Shown here: positions 7,140 to 13,265 of the stretch, in pieces | Layout: every line of letters starts with the position of its first letter | Numbering within the stretch: position 1 is the first letter of the stretch | Source of the DNA: an uncultured Lachnospiraceae bacterium | Lineage (GTDB): Bacteria > Bacillota > Clostridia > Lachnospirales > Lachnospiraceae | Assembly: GCA_946538445.1 (NCBI GenBank) | Contig: CAMNGO010000038.1 | Coordinates: forward strand, 1 to 13,265 | Length of the DNA: 13,265 nt | Direction of reading: 5' to 3' | Notes under the pieces: model-generated | Seen by the model: only the letters and a program-made list of their open reading frames with translations | Told to the model about the DNA's origin: nothing | Databases searched by the model: none | Translations under genes and position numbers: made by a program

Positions 7140-7310
7140 ATTGTACTCCTCCTAACATAAAGTATATCGTATAGATCCGACGGACAGGGCATCGGATTTC
7201 CAGATGGTATGATCCTTAAACAATGGCCTGTACAATCTGATAAGATACTATCTTTCTCTTAGGAAAAGACACAACACAGCTCATAAAATGCGTATTTTAA
7301 AAACAGATTC

Positions 7311-7339
7311 AGTATAATAATTATGCTATGAAATGTCAA
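7311..7339 (-). promoter_or_regulatory. Sigma-A-type promoter of the SSB-like gene and hisS
   Basis: On the minus strand TTGACA (7334-7339) is followed after exactly 17 bp by TATACT (7311-7316), one mismatch from consensus. The predicted start near 7304 leaves an untranslated leader of about 165 nt, unusually long for a housekeeping gene. Confidence 0.8.
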
Positions 7340-7440
7340 CCTAAAAGTCTGTCAGACACAATGATTTTCATCCTTGGTAATTTATGCTGCAAAAAGAAAG
7401 TTCATTTCCTTCCTTCAGGAGATATTTTCTTAAGTTTATG

Positions 7441-7469
7441 TTGTTTCTTTGCCTTCTTTATGGTAGAAT
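7441..7469 (+). promoter_or_regulatory. Probable promoter of typA, extended -10
   Basis: TTGTTT (7441-7446), 17 bp, then TAGAAT (7464-7469), preceded by TGG so that it forms an extended -10 (TGN). The transcript would start near 7476 and have a leader of about 60 nt. The -35 matches only TTG. Confidence 0.6.
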
Positions 7470-7535
7470 AATTTGGTTTATTGCAGATATCAGAGATATA
7501 ACAGTATTCTCAATCTTATAGAAAGAAGGCAAATT

Positions 7536-9371
7536 ATGAAGATATCCAGAGAAGATATTCGTAATGTAGCAATCATCGCCCATGTTGATCATGGTAAGAC
7601 CACGCTGGTGGACGAACTGCTTAAGCAAAGTGGTACATTCCGGGAACACCAGGAAGTGGTAGAGCGCGTCATGGACTCCAACGATATCGAGAGAGAACGT
7701 GGTATCACGATTCTTTCCAAAAATACAGCAGTTACTTATGACGGTGTAAAGATAAATATCGTCGATACTCCGGGCCACGCCGACTTCGGGGGAGAAGTGG
7801 AGCGTGTCCTCAAGATGGTGGATGGAGTTATCCTTGTGGTGGACGCATTTGAAGGTCCCATGCCCCAGACAAAATTTGTCCTGAAAAAAGCTTTGGAACT
7901 GAATCACCCGGTAATCGTCTGCGTGAACAAGATCGACCGTCCGGAAGCAAGGCCCGAGGAAGTGATGGATGAAGTCCTGGAATTGTTCCTGGAGCTGGAT
8001 GCAGATGACGATCAGCTGGACAGCCCCTTCGTCTATGCTTCCGCAAAATCCGGTATCGCAATGTTGGAGCTTAACGAGAAGGGCACAGATATGAGGCCTT
8101 TATTCGAGACAATCATAAATCATATCCCCGCCCCTACAGGGGATCCGGATGCCGATACACAGGTGCTTATCAGCACCATCGACTATAATGAATACGTGGG
8201 GAGAATCGGTGTTGGCAAAGTGGAGAACGGTTCGATCAAAGTAAATCAGGATGTCCTTCTGGTTAACCATCATGATGCCTCCGTCAACAAAAAAGAACGG
8301 ATCAGTAAACTTTACGAGTTCTCCGGCCTGGATAAAGTGGATGTCAGGGAGGCAACCGTAGGATCTATCGTGGCAATCTCCGGTATACCGGACATCCATA
8401 TCGGTGATACGATATGTGCCCCGGATAATCCACAGCCTCTTCCTTTCCAGAAGATTTCCGATCCGACCATCGCCATGCAGTTCATGGTGAATGACAGTCC
8501 TCTTGCCGGTCAGGAAGGCAAATATGTGACTTCCCGCCATATTCGTGACCGCCTCTTCCGGGAGTTGAATACGGATGTGAGCCTCCGTGTGGAAGAGATG
8601 GAGAGTACAGACTCTTTCAAGGTATCCGGCCGTGGTGAGCTCCACCTCTCGGTGCTGATTGAAAACATGCGTCGGGAAGGATACGAATTCGCCGTGAGCA
8701 AAGCGGAAGTTCTCTACCGGACAGATGAAAAAGGAAGAAAAACAGAACCTATGGAAACCGCTATCATTGATGTGCCGGATGAGTTCTCCGGAATCGTCAT
8801 TGAAAAACTGAGTCAGCGAAAAGGGGAACTGCAGAATATGTCCATGTCCGGTTCCGGTTCCACCCGTCTGGAATTCTCCATTCCCTCCAGGGGGCTGATC
8901 GGTTACAGAGGTGAATTTCTGACTGATACAAAGGGTACCGGAATCATGAACACCCTTTTCGATGGATATGGTCCCTACAAGGGGGATATCCAATACCGCA
9001 AGCAGGGATCTCTCATTGCCTATGAATCCGGTGAGACCATCACTTATGGATTATTCAACGCACAGGAACGTGGGCTGCTCTTTGTAGGACCGGGGGAAAA
9101 GGTATACTCAGGTATGATCATTGGTCAAAACGGAAAAACGGATGACATCGAAGTGAACGTCTGTAAGACAAAGAAACTCACCAACACCCGTGCTTCCGGT
9201 TCAGATGATGCGCTGAAGCTCACCCCGCCCAAGATTCTAAGTCTTGAGCAGGCCCTCGAATTCATCGATACCGATGAGCTGGTGGAAATTACACCAAAGA
9301 ATATCCGCCTCAGAAAGAAGATTCTGGATCCTACTGCACGCTACCGGGCGAAAAGGAACAGCCAGGGCTGA
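7536..9371 (+). CDS. typA: Translational GTPase TypA/BipA
   Basis: Ribosome-associated GTPase of the EF-G family, needed in many bacteria for stress adaptation and large-subunit assembly at low temperature. The 611-residue protein has all G motifs: AHVDHGKTT (15-23), RGITI (55-59), DTPGHADF (77-84), NKID near 131 and SAK near 170. These are followed by the beta-barrel domain II, EF-G-like domains III and V (GRGELHLSVL, SRGLIGYRGEFLTD) and the BipA-specific C-terminal domain rich in KKLTNTRASGSDDA-type sequence. Length is typical. The frame is open upstream to 7473, but the ATG at 7536-7538 follows GAAGG by 6 nt and begins MKISREDIRNVAIIAHVDHG as in the family. It is the only plus-strand gene here and ends in a shared terminator region facing yigZ. 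Confidence 0.97.
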   Translation: MKISREDIRNVAIIAHVDHGKTTLVDELLKQSGTFREHQEVVERVMDSNDIERERGITILSKNTAVTYDGVKINIVDTPGHADFGGEVERVLKMVDGVILVVDAFEGPMPQTKFVLKKALELNHPVIVCVNKIDRPEARPEEVMDEVLELFLELDADDDQLDSPFVYASAKSGIAMLELNEKGTDMRPLFETIINHIPAPTGDPDADTQVLISTIDYNEYVGRIGVGKVENGSIKVNQDVLLVNHHDASVNKKERISKLYEFSGLDKVDVREATVGSIVAISGIPDIHIGDTICAPDNPQPLPFQKISDPTIAMQFMVNDSPLAGQEGKYVTSRHIRDRLFRELNTDVSLRVEEMESTDSFKVSGRGELHLSVLIENMRREGYEFAVSKAEVLYRTDEKGRKTEPMETAIIDVPDEFSGIVIEKLSQRKGELQNMSMSGSGSTRLEFSIPSRGLIGYRGEFLTDTKGTGIMNTLFDGYGPYKGDIQYRKQGSLIAYESGETITYGLFNAQERGLLFVGPGEKVYSGMIIGQNGKTDDIEVNVCKTKKLTNTRASGSDDALKLTPPKILSLEQALEFIDTDELVEITPKNIRLRKKILDPTARYRAKRNSQG

Positions 9372-9411
9372 CCGGCTGCCCACAAAACAGATAACAGGAA
9401 GACCATAATAT

Positions 9412-9523
9412 AAAAAAGGCTATAACCCTGAACCGTATATGATGGGAATCGTCGCTACGATTCTTCTCAAGTTGTGCAATCTCATGCAAATCACACTACG
9501 GTTTCAGTGTTATAGCCTTTTTC
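9412..9523. terminator. Long nested inverted repeat, probable bidirectional terminator of typA and yigZ
   Basis: The outer arms, 9413-9437 and 9497-9522, are complementary over about 25 bp with one mismatch (9427/9508) and one unpaired base (9502). They run from AAAAAGGCTATAAC to GTTATAGCCTTTTT, so on both strands a T-run follows the stem. Inside is a perfect 7-bp hairpin with a 4-nt loop (9446-9452 and 9457-9463, GAATCGT). A weaker TGCA stem pairs 9475-9478 with 9485-9488. Together they could form a three-way junction of about 110 nt. Ordinary terminators need no such insert, so this could also be a small mobile palindrome or a structured RNA. Confidence 0.75.
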
Positions 9524-9535
9524 TTTCGTAAGCAC

Positions 9536-10189
9536 TCATGCATCAAACACGAGTTTCTCTCCTGCTGCATCTCCAAAGTACACACTCTCGGCTTCGATGA
9601 TGTTCACCCTTCCACTGGTGGCTTCCACCAGTTTCTTGCAGATGGCATCCTTTTCTTCCACAGGAAGAATGGCCTGTATCGTTACCTGGTCTGTGTAGAT
9701 GGAATCTTCTGTCATCCCTTGATTCTGGGCAAGCAGATACTGAATCTTGCCCAGATCAGTGTAATCCGTGGAAATCATCACTCTTATCCCCGGAATCTTC
9801 TCCACCACTGTGGTGTTTTTTATCCCCTCTCTGGAAGCATCCGTGTAAGCACGAACCAAGCCTCCTGTTCCCAGAAGTGTCCCGCCGAAATAGCGGGTGA
9901 CAACGATAACGATATTACGGATCTCACTGCCCAGAATAACCTCCAGGATAGGTTTTCCGGCGGTGCCTCCAGGTTCTCCGTCATCGCTGAATCTGGTGAC
10001 GGGATTCTCCACCCCCACTGAAAAAGCATAGCAATTATGTCTGGCATCCCAGTATTTCTTCCGGATCCCTTCAATATAATCCTGAGCTTCCTCAACAGAA
10101 CAAACAGATTGTACATGAGCTATAAAACGGGATTTTTTCTCAACAATCTCACCGGTTCCGGCGGCATAGACGGCTCTATGTCTGATCAT
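9536..10189 (-). CDS. YigZ/IMPACT family protein
   Basis: Conserved cytosolic protein of the YigZ/UPF0029 family, related to eukaryotic IMPACT. Its bacterial role is not settled; nucleic-acid or ribosome-related functions have been suggested. The 217-residue protein has the N-terminal domain motifs KKSRFIAH (18-25), ARHNCYAF (49-56), SDDGEPGGTAG (68-78), VTRYFGGTLLGTGGL (97-111) and a C-terminal DUF1949-type domain (about 135-205). Length is typical. An in-frame TTG at 10199-10201 would add four residues, but it overlaps the GGAGG; the ATG at 10187-10189 is correctly spaced. It overlaps the upstream gene's stop as ATGA, implying translational coupling. It converges on typA. Confidence 0.93.
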   Translation of the reverse strand: MIRHRAVYAAGTGEIVEKKSRFIAHVQSVCSVEEAQDYIEGIRKKYWDARHNCYAFSVGVENPVTRFSDDGEPGGTAGKPILEVILGSEIRNIVIVVTRYFGGTLLGTGGLVRAYTDASREGIKNTTVVEKIPGIRVMISTDYTDLGKIQYLLAQNQGMTEDSIYTDQVTIQAILPVEEKDAICKKLVEATSGRVNIIEAESVYFGDAAGEKLVFDA

Positions 10190-10497
10190 AATCTCCTCCA
10201 AGAATCTTCCTGTATATTATATTGCCAGTCATCCGCTATACTAAGCAGATGAACCGGAAACACTTTCTCCAGGAATAAAGTTTCAAAAAAAGCCTGTGCC
10301 TCCCTGCGGTCTTCTGAAAAGCCTTTCACAACAGCCTGATCAAAAATTCCCCTTTTCTCGCCTGTATTATAATATTGGAAGATGGATACACCATAATATC
10401 TCCATCCTTCCTCATTTATCTCATGCATACCGTAACGCAGGCGATAGGAACCATATTCTGTGTCAATCACCTGATCTCTGGTCATCAAACCTTTCAT
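10186..10497 (-). CDS. Small protein of unknown function, possibly DUF6514
   Basis: A 103-residue soluble, acidic-ended protein with no signal peptide or membrane segment. The pattern YGSYRLRYGMHEI, GVSIFQY, a charged turn, VVKGFSEDRREAQAF and a late P-x-HL (VFPVHLLSIADDW) resembles my recollection of DUF6514 proteins of Clostridia, but I hold that loosely. The GGAGGGGG upstream is 9 nt from the ATG at 10495-10497 and only 3 nt from the ATG at 10501-10503, so I prefer the former. The stop codon overlaps the yigZ start (ATGA) and the good ribosome binding site supports real translation. Function unknown; coupling suggests coexpression with YigZ. Confidence 0.72.
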   Translation of the reverse strand: MKGLMTRDQVIDTEYGSYRLRYGMHEINEEGWRYYGVSIFQYYNTGEKRGIFDQAVVKGFSEDRREAQAFFETLFLEKVFPVHLLSIADDWQYNIQEDSWRRL

Positions 10498-10503
10498 GAT
10501 CAT

Positions 10504-10714
10504 CCCCCTCCAGACGGTTTACATGATATTCATAATGCTATAACAATCCGGTAAATTATATTATAGGGATAAAGACGCAAAATAGAATGGCTTTTTTTGT
10601 ATGAAAAATGGAATATTTATATTATTTATATTTATATTAATATAAATTATCGTTATATAATAATTAATATATTATATTTACTTTTTGTAGTAATTTATGA
10701 TATACTATGTTATT
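10504..10714. other. AT-rich spacer with an 18-bp palindrome and candidate -10 boxes
   Basis: The stretch 10595-10710 is almost wholly A and T and contains a perfect 18-bp palindrome at 10630-10647 (ATTTATATTAATATAAAT). On the minus strand two overlapping TATAAT boxes (10555-10565) precede the small gene upstream of yigZ by about 60 bp, but no matching -35 box is visible, so the promoter is tentative. I see no coding sequence and only a weak 5-bp hairpin that could terminate the DUF975 transcript. Confidence 0.5.
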
Positions 10715-11524
10715 TTAATTGTTTTTTTCACTCTCCGAATACAGATCGTGGGAATAGGATCCATCCGTATGATAAGCACTTCCATCCGTCATCTTCTGAT
10801 ACTGCTGAGCCACCTCATTATAAAATGCAGTATAAGCAGCATTCATATAAGGATTCAGCCATAAAAGACCGATTCCCATGGTCAGACCGCACAGGATTGC
10901 CCAGCCGATAAAGCTAAGCTGAAGACATAATAAGCGGAATTTGTTGCCACGCATCATGTCCATGGAGATCGTCATAGCTTCTTTGGCACTGATCTGTGGA
11001 TTTTCCTCCAAAATATATCCTGCCATGCTGTAGGAATAGCTTTTAATAATCCCGGGAATGACAAAAAGCAATGCCCAAAGAATAATAAAAATCATTCCTC
11101 TGATTTTCAGCCATAAAGCCTTGCCGAACAAATCAGATTTCTCAAAAAGGACTCCCAGCCCGGGATCTTTTCTATCAAGCATATCAAGATTATACTGTAT
11201 CAATCCCAAAGAAATGAAAGGACCGACGATGAATTGAACCAGGCCTATGATAGCCAGAATAGATGCAATACCGGCGAAAAAAACAAAAAGCGGAGCTAAT
11301 ATGTCCATATCGATATCTGTAACATTCTCCAGCTGATAGGTGATATCATTTCTTTCCCCTGAAAACATCCAATTTACAGTCAGGCCTCCGCCGTAGAAAA
11401 GCACAGATGCTCCAAGAAGGGATGCCAAAAGGGTGACACCCACAGTGGGCATCCATCTTCCGGAAAGAATATCTCTGGCGATCGCACGGAACTCTTTTGC
11501 CCTGCTCCTATACATGGTATCCAT
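10715..11524 (-). CDS. DUF975 family integral membrane protein
   Basis: Function unknown. The 269-residue protein has hydrophobic stretches at about 27-48, 76-110 (probably two passes or a long re-entrant segment), 143-165 and 198-222, with short charged ends and no cleavable signal. The centre, IPGIIKSYSYSMAGYILEEN followed by SAKEAMTISMDMMRGNK, is the signature I associate with DUF975, a family frequent in Firmicutes. Residues 245-269 form a polar, Ser/Tyr-rich tail. The ATG at 11522-11524 follows AGGAGG by 7 nt. It is separated from rpoC by a strong terminator only 27 nt before its start, so read-through or a promoter inside rpoC must serve it. Confidence 0.82.
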   Translation of the reverse strand: MDTMYRSRAKEFRAIARDILSGRWMPTVGVTLLASLLGASVLFYGGGLTVNWMFSGERNDITYQLENVTDIDMDILAPLFVFFAGIASILAIIGLVQFIVGPFISLGLIQYNLDMLDRKDPGLGVLFEKSDLFGKALWLKIRGMIFIILWALLFVIPGIIKSYSYSMAGYILEENPQISAKEAMTISMDMMRGNKFRLLCLQLSFIGWAILCGLTMGIGLLWLNPYMNAAYTAFYNEVAQQYQKMTDGSAYHTDGSYSHDLYSESEKNN

Positions 11525-11542
11525 AATAATTCCTCCTTATCC

Positions 11543-11582
11543 AAATAAAACAGCCGGCGAATCTATGACAGATCCGCCGGCT
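11543..11582 (-). terminator. Intrinsic terminator after rpoC
   Basis: Arms 11552-11564 and 11570-11582 (AGCCGGCG-A-ATCT against its complement) pair over 13 positions with one mismatch and a 5-nt loop. On the minus strand the GC-rich stem is followed by G and then TTTTATTT. It is the strongest-looking terminator in the window. It lies 53 nt after the rpoC stop and overlaps the space where a promoter for the DUF975 gene would be expected. Confidence 0.9.
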
Positions 11583-11634
11583 TGTGGCAATCTTATTGCT
11601 TTAAGTAACGGGAAAATGATAAACCGTCAGATAA

Positions 11635-13265
11635 TTACTCCTCCGGATCTTCCAGAGAAGCTTCCACCAGTTCATCTTCCGGGGATTCCTCGTAGGAAAC
11701 TCCTTCATCGTAATCGTTGTAAGCATCTACTGCTTCTTCTTCCTCCGCCTCTTCGTAGGCAATGGAAAGGTTACGATATTTCTTTAATCCTGTACCGGCA
11801 GGGATCAGCTTACCTAAAAGAACATTCTCTTTCAGACCGATCAGCGGATCGACTTTTCCTTTGATGGCTGCATCGGTAAGGACCTTTGTGGTCTCCTGGA
11901 AAGATGCTGCAGATAAGAAGGAATTGGTAGCAAGGGATGCCTTGGTGATACCCAGCAGAGTCTGGGAACCGGTGGCATATACCTTTAACGGTTTCTTCTC
12001 ATCATCCGGAAGATCTTCATTTTCTTTCTCGATTCTGGCATTTTCTACTTCAAGCAGTTTATTCTTCTCCTCCAGCTCAAGGATATCCACTAAGGAACCC
12101 GGCAGATAATCAGTATCTCCCGGCTCGTCGATACGGATCTTCTTAAGCATCTGGCGAACAATAATCTCTATATGTTTATCATTGATATCTACACCCTGAA
12201 GACGGTATACACGCTGTACCTCTCTGGTCATATAATCCTGAACGGCACGGACACCTTTGATCTTAAGGATGTCATGAGGATTAACGGAACCTTCCGTCAG
12301 TTCATCACCGGCCTCCAAATGGGCACCGTCCACGACGCCGGACTTGATCCTTGCACCGTAAGGGATGTCGTAGGTTTTCGCTTCTTCCTCACCTTTTACG
12401 ATGATCTCACGCTTAACTTCACCTTTGTCCTTGGTCTCCTTGATCTCCACCTCACCGGCAATCTCAGTGATAATGGCAAGACCTTTCGGTTTACGGGCCT
12501 CGAAAAGCTCCTCTACACGGGGAAGACCCTGGGTGATATCATCACCGGCTACGCCGCCGGCATGGAATGTACGCATGGTAAGCTGTGTACCCGGCTCACC
12601 GATGGACTGGGCAGCGATAATACCTACCGCTTCACCGACCTGAACGACCTGACCGGTGGCAAGGTTGGCACCGTAGCACTTGGAACATGCGCCGTTCTGG
12701 GATTTACAGGACAGCATGGTACGGATCTTCACCTTGGTGTGTCCGGCTTCCACGATCCGGGAAGCACGTTGTGCAGTGATCATGCAGTTAGCTGCTACAA
12801 TGACATTTCCATCCTCATCCAGGATATCTTCTGCTGCAAAACGTCCTATGATTCGATCTTCCAGTGATTCGATGGTCTCTTTGCCATCCATGATGGCTGC
12901 CACTTCCATATGAGGAATGTAGTCTTCCCCTTCGCAGCAATCATGTTCCCGGATGATCAGTTCCTGGGAGACATCTACAAGACGTCTGGTAAGGTAACCG
13001 GAGTCGGCAGTACGCAGGGCAGTATCGGACAGACCCTTACGGGCTCCATGAGCAGAGATGAAATACTCCAGAACATCGAGTCCTTCACGGAAATTGGACT
13101 TGATCGGAAGTTCGATGGTACGTCCAGAGGTATCTGCCATCAGACCACGCATACCGGCCAGCTGTTTGATCTGCTGGTTGGAACCACGGGCACCGGAGTC
13201 TGCCATCATATAAATATTGTTGTATTTATCAAGGTTGTCAATCAGCTCCTTGGTCAGCTCATCAT
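11635..13265 (-). CDS. rpoC: RNA polymerase beta' subunit (5' end cut by window edge)
   Basis: Largest catalytic subunit of RNA polymerase. The 542 visible C-terminal residues are open to the window edge, so the methionine at 13209 is internal (YMMADSGARGSNQQ). In order: the secondary-channel/F-loop region, the bridge helix (SAHGARKGLSDTALRTADSG), one cysteine in REHDCC and three in LSCKSQNGACSKCYG that make the second zinc site, then the trigger loop (GIIAAQSIGEPGTQLTMRTF). The trigger loop continues directly into GLPRVEELFEARKP, so the large insertion of E. coli-type RpoC is absent, as expected for Firmicutes. The last 50 or so residues form a strongly acidic tail. An rpoB gene would be expected upstream, outside the window. 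Confidence 0.97.
   Translation of the reverse strand, partial: DELTKELIDNLDKYNNIYMMADSGARGSNQQIKQLAGMRGLMADTSGRTIELPIKSNFREGLDVLEYFISAHGARKGLSDTALRTADSGYLTRRLVDVSQELIIREHDCCEGEDYIPHMEVAAIMDGKETIESLEDRIIGRFAAEDILDEDGNVIVAANCMITAQRASRIVEAGHTKVKIRTMLSCKSQNGACSKCYGANLATGQVVQVGEAVGIIAAQSIGEPGTQLTMRTFHAGGVAGDDITQGLPRVEELFEARKPKGLAIITEIAGEVEIKETKDKGEVKREIIVKGEEEAKTYDIPYGARIKSGVVDGAHLEAGDELTEGSVNPHDILKIKGVRAVQDYMTREVQRVYRLQGVDINDKHIEIIVRQMLKKIRIDEPGDTDYLPGSLVDILELEEKNKLLEVENARIEKENEDLPDDEKKPLKVYATGSQTLLGITKASLATNSFLSAASFQETTKVLTDAAIKGKVDPLIGLKENVLLGKLIPAGTGLKKYRNLSIAYEEAEEEEAVDAYNDYDEGVSYEESPEDELVEASLEDPEE

Larger units (their letters stand above)
7140..7535. other. Divergent intergenic region between the SSB-like gene and typA
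   Basis: These 396 bases hold no convincing gene. They contain the two divergent promoters listed separately and a predicted leader of about 165 nt (roughly 7304 down to 7140) for the SSB-like gene. That leader includes an 8-bp hairpin (7175-7182 with 7190-7197 in mRNA sense, counting one G-U pair) and the 13-bp palindrome AAGATACTATCTT (7242-7254). Another palindrome, GTCTGTCAGAC (7347-7357), lies just upstream of the minus-strand -35 box. I looked for the T-box consensus GGGTGG.ACCGCG, relevant because hisS lies downstream, and did not see it. Confidence 0.6.

Noticed and set aside
7216..7284. 22-codon upstream open frame in the leader of the SSB-like gene (minus strand)
   Set aside because: No Shine-Dalgarno sequence precedes its ATG and it has no run of histidine codons, so a leader-peptide attenuator is not supported.
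7140..7304. T-box riboswitch controlling hisS
   Set aside because: The T-box consensus and specifier-loop features are absent, and the leader precedes the SSB-like gene with a terminator before hisS.
8100..8993. 297-codon open frame antisense to typA
   Set aside because: It lies wholly inside typA, has no ribosome binding site or recognisable domain, and reads as the complement of conserved GTPase sequence.
12172..12867. 231-codon open frame antisense to rpoC
   Set aside because: It is a shadow of the conserved rpoC reading frame, with no start signal and no protein-family likeness.

Overview
The window looks like core chromosome from a Gram-positive anaerobe of the class Clostridia, most likely a Lachnospiraceae relative. 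This is inferred from GGAGG-type ribosome binding sites before almost every gene, sigma-A-type promoters (TTGACA, 17 bp, TATTAT or TATACT), U-tract intrinsic terminators, an RpoC without the proteobacterial trigger-loop insertion, a DUF975 membrane protein, a two-OB-fold SSB-like protein and a eukaryotic-type NADP isocitrate dehydrogenase. Base composition is moderate by eye. I see no transposase, integrase, phage gene, CRISPR array, tRNA or rRNA.

From left to right: pyrB (3' end cut by the window edge, minus strand) has its own strong promoter. Upstream of it, still on the minus strand, lies a metabolic cluster read dapA > dapB > dtd > icd: two steps of lysine/diaminopimelate synthesis, a D-aminoacyl-tRNA deacylase and NADP-isocitrate dehydrogenase. 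Next come a divergent CobA/CobO-family P-loop protein, hisS of an unusual motif type, and an SSB-like protein, also on the minus strand and read from a strong promoter near 7311-7339 with a leader of about 165 nt. A 396-base divergent intergenic region separates these from typA (bipA), the only plus-strand gene. typA converges on a YigZ/IMPACT gene through a long nested inverted repeat that probably terminates both transcripts. yigZ is coupled by an ATGA overlap to a small unknown gene. Beyond an AT-rich spacer lie a DUF975 membrane protein and the 3' half of rpoC (5' end cut by the window edge).

Most genes are housekeeping: pyrimidine and lysine synthesis, 2-oxoglutarate supply, translation quality control, tRNA charging, ribosome-associated GTPase and RNA polymerase. 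I find no complete, clearly new system. The observations most worth following are: (1) three intrinsic terminators placed between codirectional genes, 27-38 nt before the next start codon, leaving little or no room for a promoter; (2) the roughly 110-nt nested inverted repeat between typA and yigZ; (3) a CobA-family protein lacking hallmark residues and far from any cobalamin gene; (4) a HisRS with eukaryotic-like motifs and a short C-terminus; (5) an SSB-like protein without the usual acidic tail.

Several starts were moved from the longest open frame to an internal ATG on Shine-Dalgarno spacing and family N-termini (dtd, dapB, dapA, the CobA-like gene, typA, yigZ and the small gene upstream of yigZ).
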